Of a stretch of DNA of 10,482 bases, positions 1 through 6,869 are shown piece by piece. Below the pieces are notes generated by a model. That model searched no databases and was not told the DNA's origin. It saw only the letters and a list, made by a program, of their open reading frames with translations. This DNA comes from Stenotrophomonas sp. Lineage in GTDB: Bacteria; Pseudomonadota; Gammaproteobacteria; Xanthomonadales; Xanthomonadaceae. The translations under genes and the position numbers were made by a program. Where the stretch lies: the NCBI GenBank assembly GCA_003510825.1, contig DOKO01000417.1, positions 1-10,482 of the forward strand. The letters are read 5' to 3'. Position 1 is the first letter of the stretch, and the number at the start of each line of letters is the position of its first letter.

Positions 1-1
1 C

Positions 2-58
2 CGCCGCATGGGCGACGACGCCGCGCCGAAGCGCCTGCGCTTCAAGGCGCTGAAATAA
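2..58 (+). CDS. 3' end of an unidentified gene (partial)
   Basis: Only the last 18 codons and the TAA stop are inside the window, in the frame starting at base 2. The visible C-terminus reads RRMGDDAAPKRLRFKALK, a basic, probably unstructured tail. That is too little to name a family. The reading is supported by the strong terminator hairpin that follows the stop within 8 bases. The gene is co-oriented with the downstream permease, but the terminator and three REP hairpins separate them, so they are probably independent transcription units. Confidence 0.6.
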   Translation, partial: RRMGDDAAPKRLRFKALK

Positions 59-65
59 GAAAGGA

Positions 66-94
66 AGAACGGCCGCGCTCTGCGCGGCCGTTCT
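66..94 (+). terminator. Rho-independent-type terminator hairpin
   Basis: A perfect 13-bp inverted repeat (AGAACGGCCGCGC, loop TCT, GCGCGGCCGTTCT) lies 8 bases after the stop of the upstream gene. The 3' arm ends in GTTCT followed by GCATTCTGG, so the U-tract is short and interrupted. Stem length and GC content make termination likely. The 3' arm overlaps the start of a direct repeat shared with the REP cluster (89-128 and 159-197). Confidence 0.75.
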
Positions 95-102
95 GCATTC
101 TG

Positions 103-127
103 GTAGGTCACCACCGTTGGTGGTGAC
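103..127 (+). repeat. REP/SMAG hairpin 1
   Basis: The tetranucleotide GTAG (103-106) is followed by a perfect 9-bp stem: GTCACCACC, loop GTT, GGTGGTGAC. A GTAG tag at one end of a short stem-loop defines the SMAG REP elements of Stenotrophomonas maltophilia. Such repeats are mobilised by RAYT transposases acting in trans, and no RAYT gene is in this window. Confidence 0.75.
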
Positions 128-134
128 GGAAGGC

Positions 135-159
135 GTACCGACCAACGGTCGGTACCCAC
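135..159 (-). repeat. REP/SMAG-like hairpin 2, inverted
   Basis: A perfect 9-bp stem (GTACCGACC, loop AAC, GGTCGGTAC) is present. Read on the minus strand the loop becomes GTT, as in hairpins 1 and 3, and the tag next to the stem is GTGG, one base from GTAG. It therefore looks like a member of the same family in opposite orientation, flanked by two plus-strand copies. Confidence 0.65.
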
Positions 160-171
160 GTTCTGCTTTCG

Positions 172-196
172 GCAGGTCACCACCGTTGGTGGTGAC
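172..196 (+). repeat. REP/SMAG-like hairpin 3
   Basis: The 21-base stem-loop is identical to hairpin 1 (GTCACCACC, GTT, GGTGGTGAC), with a one-base variant tag GCAG at 172-175. It ends only 23 bases before the ATG chosen for the permease, so it lies in the probable leader of that mRNA or overlaps its promoter. Confidence 0.7.
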
Positions 197-219
197 GCCC
201 AATTGGTGTGAGTACCCCC

Positions 220-1536
<1,317 letters not shown>

Positions 1537-1555
1537 CGCGACCGCGCTGCGCGCT

Positions 1556-1578
1556 CGCCGGGCATGGCCCGGCGCTAC
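1556..1578 (-). repeat. REP/SMAG hairpin 4, between convergent genes
   Basis: On the minus strand it reads GTAG, then a perfect 8-bp stem CGCCGGGC, loop CAT, GCCCGGCG. It occupies the 69-bp gap between the stops of the permease (1536) and the adhesin (1606). With no better candidate in the gap, it is the probable transcription stop or 3'-end protector for one or both genes. That role is inferred; no U-tract follows in either direction. Confidence 0.75.
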
Positions 1579-1605
1579 CGGAAAATGAGCGGAGCCGGCG
1601 GCAGG

Positions 1606-2640
1606 TCAGTTGTACGTGATGGTGAACGTCGCGGTGCCGTTGGCCTCGCCTGCTCCCACCGTACCGGCCTGGGTCTGGATGTAGCGCGCGCGCAGCGGCA
1701 GGCTCATCGACGAGGTGCCGTTGACCGTGTCACCCAGCATCAGGCTGTCGCCGAAGGTGATGTTCTGCTCGCTGCTGCCGTTGCGGCGCACGATCTGGAT
1801 GCCGATGCGGGTGGCGCTGTTGCTGCCGCTGGTGATGGCCAGCGTGCCGGGCTGGTTGCCACTGGCCGACGTGGCATCGAGCTGGATGCCGATGGTGCTC
1901 TGGTACTGCGCCACGTTGCTGCCCTGGCAGCGCAGGGTGATGCTGAAATCACGATCCACGGCACGCGAGCCCACCCCGCTGAAGGACGAGTTCGGCACGC
2001 TGCCGAAATCCACCACGATGTTGCGGCTGCCCGCATCCACTTCGCAGGTGGGGCTGACGACGGTGGTGCCTGTGGCACGGAACGTCGAGGTCAGCACCGG
2101 CCGGCCCGCGCCGTCGCCGTTGTAGTAATACGTGGTGAAGCGTCCGTTGGGGGCGATGCTGCCCGAACCGGTCTGGGCAGCGGTCTTGATCAGCTGTACC
2201 CGGAACGTGCCACCACTCAGCGACAGGTTCGTGTTGCGGCTGAGCTGCAGGGTATGCGGATAGTAGGTCTGGATGTCACCCGAGTTTCGATAGACACGGA
2301 TGCCGACGCCGGCCACGTCGGTGGCATAGACATTGGGGAAATTCGCCACCTGGCGCTGCTGGGCGGCGTTGTTGAAGATGCCGATGGCGCTGCCGCCAGA
2401 ACCATCGCAGCTGGCGATGTTGGTGCGGTTGTCAATGCCGACCACAAGCTCCTTGATGATCCCGCCCACGGGCGTACCGGGCAGAATGACCACCTGCCCC
2501 ATGTCCATCTGGACATCCTGAGGCGAGAAGAACCAGGGGTTGTTGAGCCCGCACGAGGCCAGCGCCTGCCCCGACAACCCCAGGCCCATGCCCGCGGCCA
2601 GCAGGGCCATCGCCAGGGTGCCCCGGCGGAACGTCTTCAT
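1606..2640 (-). CDS. Two-domain fimbrial tip adhesin (FimH-like)
   Basis: This is the last gene of the operon and encodes a 344-residue secreted protein about twice pilin length, as expected for a tip adhesin. A signal peptide (MKTFRRGT plus a hydrophobic core, ending near ALA-SC at 29/30) is followed by an N-terminal putative receptor-binding domain (about 30-195) with a cysteine pair C30/C78. The C-terminal pilin domain begins near SPTCEVDAG (C199) and has its partner at C238. The final strand, ATFTITYN, is the motif chaperones and ushers recognise. The ATG at 2640 overlaps the usher stop as ATGA and has GGAGG 9 bases upstream; an ATG at 2646 is only 4 bases from GGAGG. Either way translation is coupled to the usher. 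The receptor cannot be predicted. It is probably the tip protein of the SMF-1 operon of S. maltophilia. Confidence 0.85.
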   Translation of the reverse strand: MKTFRRGTLAMALLAAGMGLGLSGQALASCGLNNPWFFSPQDVQMDMGQVVILPGTPVGGIIKELVVGIDNRTNIASCDGSGGSAIGIFNNAAQQRQVANFPNVYATDVAGVGIRVYRNSGDIQTYYPHTLQLSRNTNLSLSGGTFRVQLIKTAAQTGSGSIAPNGRFTTYYYNGDGAGRPVLTSTFRATGTTVVSPTCEVDAGSRNIVVDFGSVPNSSFSGVGSRAVDRDFSITLRCQGSNVAQYQSTIGIQLDATSASGNQPGTLAITSGSNSATRIGIQIVRRNGSSEQNITFGDSLMLGDTVNGTSSMSLPLRARYIQTQAGTVGAGEANGTATFTITYN

Positions 2641-5261
2641 CGGCATGCTGCCTCCACGGCAATCAATCCGGCAGGGCCGGCCGTGGTGCCCGCAGGCACC
2701 GTGTATTCAAGGGTACAGCGCTGGTCGGCGGCGACGCCCCACTCGACCAGCAGCTGGCCACGGTCGTGTTCGCTGCGCACGTAGACGCGGCCACCCTGCC
2801 CGACCATGCCCACCGGCTGGCCCTGCTCGTCCTTCACCTGCGAGCCGAACGGCAGCGTGCTGCCATCGGTATTGCGGACCTGGATGAGCAGCGCACGGCC
2901 CTGGCGCGTATCGAAGCGCAGGTAGCTGATGGCACCGGCATAGGGCGCGATCGACTGGCTGCTGCCGTCCAGCTCCACGTCCTGCGACATGCCCTGCGGG
3001 TCGAGGGTGACCGTATTGAGGCGGTACGGCGAAACATAGGGCACCACCGCGTAGCCACGACCGTCGATGCGCAGGCCCGGTGCGTTGGTGACGCGTGCGT
3101 CGCGCGCGCCCTTGGCCTCGACCAGCACCATGGTGTCGCCACGCTGCGGGGTGAAGGTAACGCCGCCGGCGTGGACCACCAGGCTGCCGTTGGCGCCCAC
3201 CGATGCCTGGCGGAAATCGCTGGACTGGCCGTAGGAGCCACTGAGCGATGCATAGCGGCTGCGGTACTCGGCGTTGGCTGTGGCGGTGGATGCGCCGTTG
3301 CGGCTGTCCGAGAACGCTGCGCCGTAGGTGAAGTTGCCATCCGCGCCGGCCGCACCGGTCATGCCGATGCGGCTGTTGTCGTAGCCGCTGCGGTCGCGCA
3401 CGCCGACGTCGGCACTGAAGGACATCGGCTGGCCGCTGCGGCGACCCAGCGGAACGCTGAGCGACAACAGGTACTGGGTGTCGGCCGTGCCGCCGTCGCC
3501 CTGCTCGGTCCGCACGGCGGAGATGCCGTAGTTCAGCGAGCGCCAGGCGTTGTTGTAGCCCAGCTGGTACTGCTTGCTGGTGCCGGGGCGATCATAGAAA
3601 TCGCGCATCGCACCGGTGAGGTACAGCGCGCCCCCATGCTGCCCCAGCGGCTGGTTCAGGGTCAGCTGGAACTGGCTGCGCTGGCGCCCACGCAGGGCAG
3701 GATCGATGCCCCGCGCGTCGTCCTCGCGCGCCAGCAGCGCATCCTGCTGGCTGTAGAAGCCGCCGGTGGAATAGCGGTACGCGGCCAGCGCGAAGTTGGT
3801 GTTGGTCTCAGTGATGAGGTTGGCGTAGCTCAGGCGCACACTGGCACCGGAACGGCCGGCCATGTGATCGAACTCCGTCCGCGCGTGGGTGACATCGACG
3901 GCGAAGGCACCCAGCGGCGTGGCCAGGCCAACGCCATACAGCACCGAGCCGTAGCCCTTGCCCAGCGCGCTGCCGCCATACACGGTGAACCGGTTGCTGA
4001 GGCCGCGCTGGTAGGTGCCCTGCAGCATCCACGGGTCATCCAGCAGCTGCGCGCTGCGCACCTGGCCGGCAGTAAGCGCGTAGCGCGAAACGCCCTGGCG
4101 CAGCATCTGCGGCACCGAGCCGAACGGCACCTTGAACGCGCGGCGGCGGCCGTCTGCCTCGATCACCAGTACTTCCAGGTCGCCGCCGTAGCCGGTCGGG
4201 TACAGGTCATCAATGACGAAGCTGCCCGGCGATACGGTGGAGGAGTAGATCAGCTGCTGGTTCTGCCGCACTTCGATGCGCGCGTTGGTCTCGGCGATGC
4301 CGCGCACCACCGGTGCGTAGCCACGCAGCGAATCGGGCAGCATGCGGTCATCGGTGACCAGGCTGATGCCGCGGAAACCGATCGAATCAAACAGCTCGCC
4401 ACTGGTGTAGGCATCGCCCACGGTCAGCAGGCCGCGCACCTGCGGGATACCGCGCTGGGCGTAGGTGGCGATGCTCTGCCAGTGGCGGCCCTCGCCGCTG
4501 TTCCAGGTCAGGTTGGAATCATGGCGGAACTGCCAGCCCCCCAGGTTCAAGCCAGCGTTGAGGCCGAGATAGGCACTCTGGTTGCGGCCACCGTCTTCGG
4601 TGCGCAGGTCGCTGTTGATGGCGTTGAAGCTGTAGCCGACGAAGCCGGCGTTGATGCCGCGGTCCCACAGCGCCGGGCTGACGTAGCCACGCGCATGGCG
4701 GCGCAGGAACACCTGCGGAATGCTCAGGTCGTAGCGCAGGTTGCCGCCGTCGTAGGCGCCGAAGGCATCGGCCATGCGCTGCTGCACCGGGACGCAGGCA
4801 GCGGCATCGATGGCCAGTGCAGGATCCTGCTGGGCCAGTACTGCTTCGCTGTCCACGCCGAACTCCTCCAGCAGCGGCATGCCGAGGCAGGCGTCCACCT
4901 TGCCCTGTGCGTCAGCCTTGAACTGCAGGTCGCGGCGGCCCTGCCAGGCGCCATTGACGTAGATGTCGACGCGGTAGGTACCGGCCACCATCGGGTTGCC
5001 GTTGGCAAAGGCGGACAGATCCACCTTGCCGGCCTGCCCGGAAAGGAAACTTGAATTGAACTGGGCCTGTTCCGGCACGCGCGCGGTTGCCGCGGCGCTC
5101 TGCGCCATCAGCGCCTGCTCGCCGAGGTTGGCCGGCGCCGCCACGGCCCATCCTGGGCTGGCGATTCCCGCAGCCAGCAGGCACACGGCCTGCTGAATCG
5201 ACAATGTCAATCTGTTTCCAATCACACTGACATTCCTTGACGACGGCCGCGATGCAGCCAT
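2637..5261 (-). CDS. Outer-membrane fimbrial usher (FimD/PapC family)
   Basis: This is the outer-membrane channel that receives chaperone-subunit complexes and polymerises the fimbria. The 874 residues match the family. In order: signal peptide with hydrophobic core about 19-41; N-terminal periplasmic domain beginning near AQFNSSFLSG (66-75), with cysteines C125 and C156; beta-barrel; the barrel/plug region with MLPDSLRGYAPVVRGIAETN (307-326) and DDLYPTGYGGDLEV (351-364), strongly conserved in FimD-type ushers; and C-terminal domains ending with the cysteine pair C849/C873. The ATG at 5261 has no visible ribosome site. An in-frame GTG at 5225 is preceded by AAGGA at 8 bases and would give a tidier signal peptide (MIGNRLTLSIQQAV), so the true start may be 5225. 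It follows the chaperone gene by 35 bases and overlaps the adhesin start. Confidence 0.93.
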   Translation of the reverse strand: MAASRPSSRNVSVIGNRLTLSIQQAVCLLAAGIASPGWAVAAPANLGEQALMAQSAAATARVPEQAQFNSSFLSGQAGKVDLSAFANGNPMVAGTYRVDIYVNGAWQGRRDLQFKADAQGKVDACLGMPLLEEFGVDSEAVLAQQDPALAIDAAACVPVQQRMADAFGAYDGGNLRYDLSIPQVFLRRHARGYVSPALWDRGINAGFVGYSFNAINSDLRTEDGGRNQSAYLGLNAGLNLGGWQFRHDSNLTWNSGEGRHWQSIATYAQRGIPQVRGLLTVGDAYTSGELFDSIGFRGISLVTDDRMLPDSLRGYAPVVRGIAETNARIEVRQNQQLIYSSTVSPGSFVIDDLYPTGYGGDLEVLVIEADGRRRAFKVPFGSVPQMLRQGVSRYALTAGQVRSAQLLDDPWMLQGTYQRGLSNRFTVYGGSALGKGYGSVLYGVGLATPLGAFAVDVTHARTEFDHMAGRSGASVRLSYANLITETNTNFALAAYRYSTGGFYSQQDALLAREDDARGIDPALRGRQRSQFQLTLNQPLGQHGGALYLTGAMRDFYDRPGTSKQYQLGYNNAWRSLNYGISAVRTEQGDGGTADTQYLLSLSVPLGRRSGQPMSFSADVGVRDRSGYDNSRIGMTGAAGADGNFTYGAAFSDSRNGASTATANAEYRSRYASLSGSYGQSSDFRQASVGANGSLVVHAGGVTFTPQRGDTMVLVEAKGARDARVTNAPGLRIDGRGYAVVPYVSPYRLNTVTLDPQGMSQDVELDGSSQSIAPYAGAISYLRFDTRQGRALLIQVRNTDGSTLPFGSQVKDEQGQPVGMVGQGGRVYVRSEHDRGQLLVEWGVAADQRCTLEYTVPAGTTAGPAGLIAVEAACR

Positions 5262-5296
5262 GACGGGGGGCGCGCTGCCTGCATGCAGCCGTTCGA

Positions 5297-6022
5297 TCAG
5301 CTCCCGCTTCCGACGGTGACGGTGCGCTCCACGCGCCCGCCGAAATCATTGATGGTGGTGAAGCGCACCTGCGCGGTGGTGGCCGGCGCGGTGAACTCCA
5401 GCTGCTGGCCAGGTGCCAGCATTTTTCCCTGTTCCTCGACCACGGCATCCTGGGTGCCTGCCAGCGCACGCACTTCGGCCAGGGTGACGTGGAACGGGCT
5501 CGGATTTTCCACGCGCAGGCGGTTGCCCGTGCGGCTCCAGCGCAGCAGCGCGGGCGCATCGTTGGCGGTGCCGGGCAGCCCCTGCGGGCGATAGAACAGC
5601 TTCAGGCGCGAGCGGAATGCAACCTGCAGCAGGTTCTGTTCTTCGCCCGGGGTGGCCTGCGGCGAGGGCGGCACATCCAGCACGTTGAACCAGAACACCG
5701 ATTCACGGTCGCTGGGCAGCGCCTTGCCGGTAAAGATGATGCGCAGCGCCTGGCTGCGGCCGGCTTCCACGCGGCTGATCGGCGGGGTCAGCACGAACGG
5801 GGCGTCGCTCGTTTCCGGCGTCTGCTCCGCATCACCGGAATCAATCCAGGCCTGGACCAGCGACGGCGCGTCGCCGGTGTTGTCCACCTGCACGGTCACT
5901 TCGCGCGACTGCGCCGGATAGATCACCCGGGTACCGTTGATGACGACGCCGGCCTGGGCGCTCTGGCACAGGGGCAGCGAGAGCGCCGCCAGCAGCAGCG
6001 CCCGGGAAAGGATGGCTTTCAT
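5297..6022 (-). CDS. Periplasmic pilus-assembly chaperone (PapD/FimC family)
   Basis: This periplasmic chaperone completes the fold of pilin and adhesin subunits by donor-strand complementation and delivers them to the usher. The start at 6022 (MKAILSRALLL) gives 241 residues with a signal peptide cleaved near AQA-GVV (24/25). The family signature is complete: LPSDRESVFWFNVLDVPP at 102-119. The basic pair that anchors the subunit C-terminus is present as R32 (INGTRVIYPA) and K141 (RSRLKLFYRP). The short F1-G1 segment suggests the FGS subfamily, which is an inference. No strong Shine-Dalgarno is visible. The 73-bp gap after the pilin stop contains a 12-bp hairpin that may limit expression relative to pilin. 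Confidence 0.93.
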   Translation of the reverse strand: MKAILSRALLLAALSLPLCQSAQAGVVINGTRVIYPAQSREVTVQVDNTGDAPSLVQAWIDSGDAEQTPETSDAPFVLTPPISRVEAGRSQALRIIFTGKALPSDRESVFWFNVLDVPPSPQATPGEEQNLLQVAFRSRLKLFYRPQGLPGTANDAPALLRWSRTGNRLRVENPSPFHVTLAEVRALAGTQDAVVEEQGKMLAPGQQLEFTAPATTAQVRFTTINDFGGRVERTVTVGSGS

Positions 6023-6052
6023 CGGAAGGACGACCCGGGAAATGGAACGAAG

Positions 6053-6080
6053 CCCTGCCCGATGGCTGCATCGGGCAGGG
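6053..6080 (-). terminator. Intra-operon hairpin between pilin and chaperone genes
   Basis: A perfect 12-bp stem (CCCTGCCCGATG paired with CATCGGGCAGGG, 4-base loop) lies 15 bases after the pilin stop and 30 bases before the chaperone ATG. On the transcribed strand it is followed by CTTCGTTCCATTTCCC, pyrimidine-rich but without an uninterrupted U-run. It could be a partial terminator or a 3' stabiliser of a processed pilin mRNA. Either would give more pilin than assembly proteins, as is common in fimbrial operons. Confidence 0.7.
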
Positions 6081-6095
6081 ACGGTGCAGCTACGA

Positions 6096-6629
6096 TCAGT
6101 TGTAGATGATCGTGTACCTGACGCTGCTGGCGACGTCGCCGGCGGTCGACTGGCCGGTGGCGAAGTACTGGGCGGAGTAGTCCAGCTTGGCCGCGCCCTT
6201 GTCGACGACATCGGTCCAGGTACCGGCCTGCAGCGTGCCGGTGCCAGTCACCTTCACCGCGGCGCCGCTGGCGGTCAGCAGCTGCAGCTGCACGTTGGTG
6301 GCGCTGGCGCTGCCGCTCAGGGTGTTGACCAGGTTGCCGGTGCTCGAGTCGACGGTGGCGCCCGGCTCGAAGTAGGTGGCGACCTTGCCGGCAGCGCAGT
6401 TGGTCAGGTTGATCGAGAAGTTGGTACGGCCAGCGACGTCACCGGCGTTCTTCAGGGCGGTGGTACCGACCGGCGGCAGGGGAACGGTGAAGTCCTTGCT
6501 GGTGCCGGCGTTGATCTCGCAGGTCTTGGCGGTGACCTTGCCGGTGAAGTTGATCGTGCCATCGGCAGCGTTGGCGGCCAGCGGTGCGGCGGCGAGCAGG
6601 AGGACGGCGAACAGATTGATCTTGCGCAT
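6096..6629 (-). CDS. smf-1: Major fimbrial subunit (SMF-1-type pilin)
   Basis: This is the structural pilin forming the fimbrial shaft. The 177-residue precursor starts MRKINLFAVLLLAAAPLAAN and is probably cleaved near ANA-ADG (21/22), leaving about 156 residues. The N-terminal extension DGTINFTGKVTAKTCEI, cysteines C37 and C78, and the terminal strand SVRYTIIYN are the hallmarks of chaperone/usher pilins that polymerise by donor-strand exchange. An upstream in-frame ATG at 6683 is rejected because it would put 18 polar residues before an obvious signal peptide. The ribosome site is weak (AGAAAG before CAA-ATG). First gene of the operon, after a leader of about 125 bases if the proposed promoter is right. 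The smf-1 name is by recognition of the pilin and the gene order; pilin function is much surer than the name. Confidence 0.88.
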   Translation of the reverse strand: MRKINLFAVLLLAAAPLAANAADGTINFTGKVTAKTCEINAGTSKDFTVPLPPVGTTALKNAGDVAGRTNFSINLTNCAAGKVATYFEPGATVDSSTGNLVNTLSGSASATNVQLQLLTASGAAVKVTGTGTLQAGTWTDVVDKGAAKLDYSAQYFATGQSTAGDVASSVRYTIIYN

Positions 6630-6672
6630 TTGCTTTCTAACCCTACTGAGAAATGTGGACGTAGAGGAGGAA

Positions 6673-6708
6673 GCAAGGAGCACTGCCGGGCATCAGACCC
6701 ATCCTTGC
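6673..6708 (-). promoter_or_regulatory. Possible stem-loop in the pilin mRNA leader
   Basis: A perfect 7-bp inverted repeat (GCAAGGA and TCCTTGC) is separated by 22 bases, which themselves can form GGG/CCC pairs. It lies 44-79 bases before the pilin ATG, so it would be in the 5' untranslated region if transcription starts near 6755. It does not cover the ribosome site. A role in mRNA stability or small-RNA control is possible but unproven. Confidence 0.3.
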
Positions 6709-6754
6709 GTCTCACCTGTGGCCGGACCCGCGATGAAGCCATCCTTGGGGCCCG

Positions 6755-6790
6755 AGACGACAGTATAGATCACAACTGTGATGCAGTTCA
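6755..6790 (-). promoter_or_regulatory. Candidate promoter of the fimbrial operon
   Basis: On the minus strand TATACT (6767-6762) matches five of six bases of a sigma-70 -10 box. The segment 17 bases upstream, TGAACT (6790-6785), is a poor -35 box. Transcription would begin near 6755. The CRP/Clp-like site described separately overlaps the -35 region. A weak -35 with an overlapping regulator site suits either an activator-dependent promoter or a repressed one. TCTAAT further upstream (minus strand, 6800-6795) is an alternative -10. Confidence 0.35.
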
Positions 6791-6795
6791 CGCAT
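6774..6795. promoter_or_regulatory. CRP/Clp-like binding site
   Basis: TGTGATGCAGTTCACG (6777-6792) matches TGTGA-N6-TCACA in nine of the ten half-site bases. Clp, the CRP homologue of Xanthomonadaceae, recognises this consensus, and in Xanthomonas its DNA binding is blocked by cyclic di-GMP. A third half-site faces away just beside it (TCACA at 6770-6774), giving ATCACA-AC-TGTGAT at 6769-6782. Its position over the candidate -35 box of the fimbrial promoter suggests direct control. Regulator and direction of control are inferred. Confidence 0.5.
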
Positions 6796-6798
6796 TAG

Positions 6799-6816
6799 AT
6801 GTGTCGCATCGCACAT
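6799..6816. promoter_or_regulatory. Second CRP-like inverted repeat
   Basis: ATGTG-N8-CACAT gives perfect 5-bp arms and preserves the TGTG-N8-CACA core of a CRP site, but the fifth base of each half departs from consensus (TGTGT and GCACA). Its centre (6807.5) is 23 bp from the centre of the stronger site (6784.5), about two helical turns, so both would lie on roughly the same face of the DNA. Confidence 0.35.
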
Positions 6817-6818
6817 TG

Positions 6819-6836
6819 ACGCCAAATATTTGGCGT
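6819..6836. promoter_or_regulatory. 18-bp perfect palindrome, probable operator
   Basis: ACGCCAAATATTTGGCGT is a perfect palindrome with no central spacer and an AT-rich core. It lies between the divergent fimbrial operon and small pilin-like gene, with its centre 20 bp from the second CRP-like repeat. Symmetry of this size and base pattern suits a dimeric helix-turn-helix regulator. I do not recognise the regulator. It also lies between a TTGACG hexamer (6816-6821) and GATAAC (6837-6842), which form a weak rightward promoter with a short 15-base spacer. Confidence 0.5.
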
Positions 6837-6851
6837 GATAACCCGCCATGT

Positions 6852-6869
6852 GTTCGACGAGTTTCGAAC
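6852..6869. repeat. Inverted repeat GTTCGA-N6-TCGAAC
   Basis: Perfect 6-bp arms are separated by six bases (CGAGTT) in the same intergenic region. This may be a further regulator site or a small hairpin. A 10-bp palindrome, ACACGCGTGT, follows at 6899-6908. No factor is recognised for either. Confidence 0.3.

Larger units (their letters stand above)
89..197. repeat. Imperfect direct repeat pair enclosing REP hairpins 1 and 3
   Basis: A unit of about 40 bases is present twice, at 89-128 and 159-197. Both copies begin CGTTCTGC and end with the GTCACCACC hairpin. They differ by a few bases in the linker between. The inverted hairpin 2 lies between the copies. Arms of hairpin 1 could also pair with arms of hairpin 3, giving a larger alternative fold. 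The layout suggests duplication of a REP unit, as in REP dimers and BIMEs. Confidence 0.6.

Noticed and set aside
103..196. Short CRISPR-like array
   Set aside because: There are only three hairpins, the middle one is a different sequence in inverted orientation, spacing is irregular, each unit is a self-complementary REP stem with a GTAG-like tag, and no cas gene is present.
1564..2784. Plus-strand frame of 406 codons opposite the adhesin
   Set aside because: It has no signal peptide or known motif, begins inside a REP element, and is fully explained as antisense of the adhesin.
2766..5054. Long open frame of 762 codons on the plus strand opposite the usher gene
   Set aside because: The minus-strand frame encodes a clear full-length usher with conserved motifs. 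The antisense product is alanine/histidine/arginine-rich with no recognisable domain, as expected of a shadow frame in high-GC DNA.
6023..6211. Upstream start at 6211 for the chaperone gene
   Set aside because: It would overlap the pilin coding sequence and add 63 low-complexity residues ahead of a clear signal peptide that starts at 6022.
6630..6683. Upstream ATG at 6683 as start of the pilin gene
   Set aside because: It would place 18 polar residues before a standard signal peptide; the ATG at 6629 gives a normal pilin precursor.
6816..6842. Rightward promoter TTGACG ... GATAAC for the small pilin-like gene
   Set aside because: The spacer is only 15 bases, the -10 match is four of six, and the start codon is 220 bases away, so I did not list it as a promoter in its own right.
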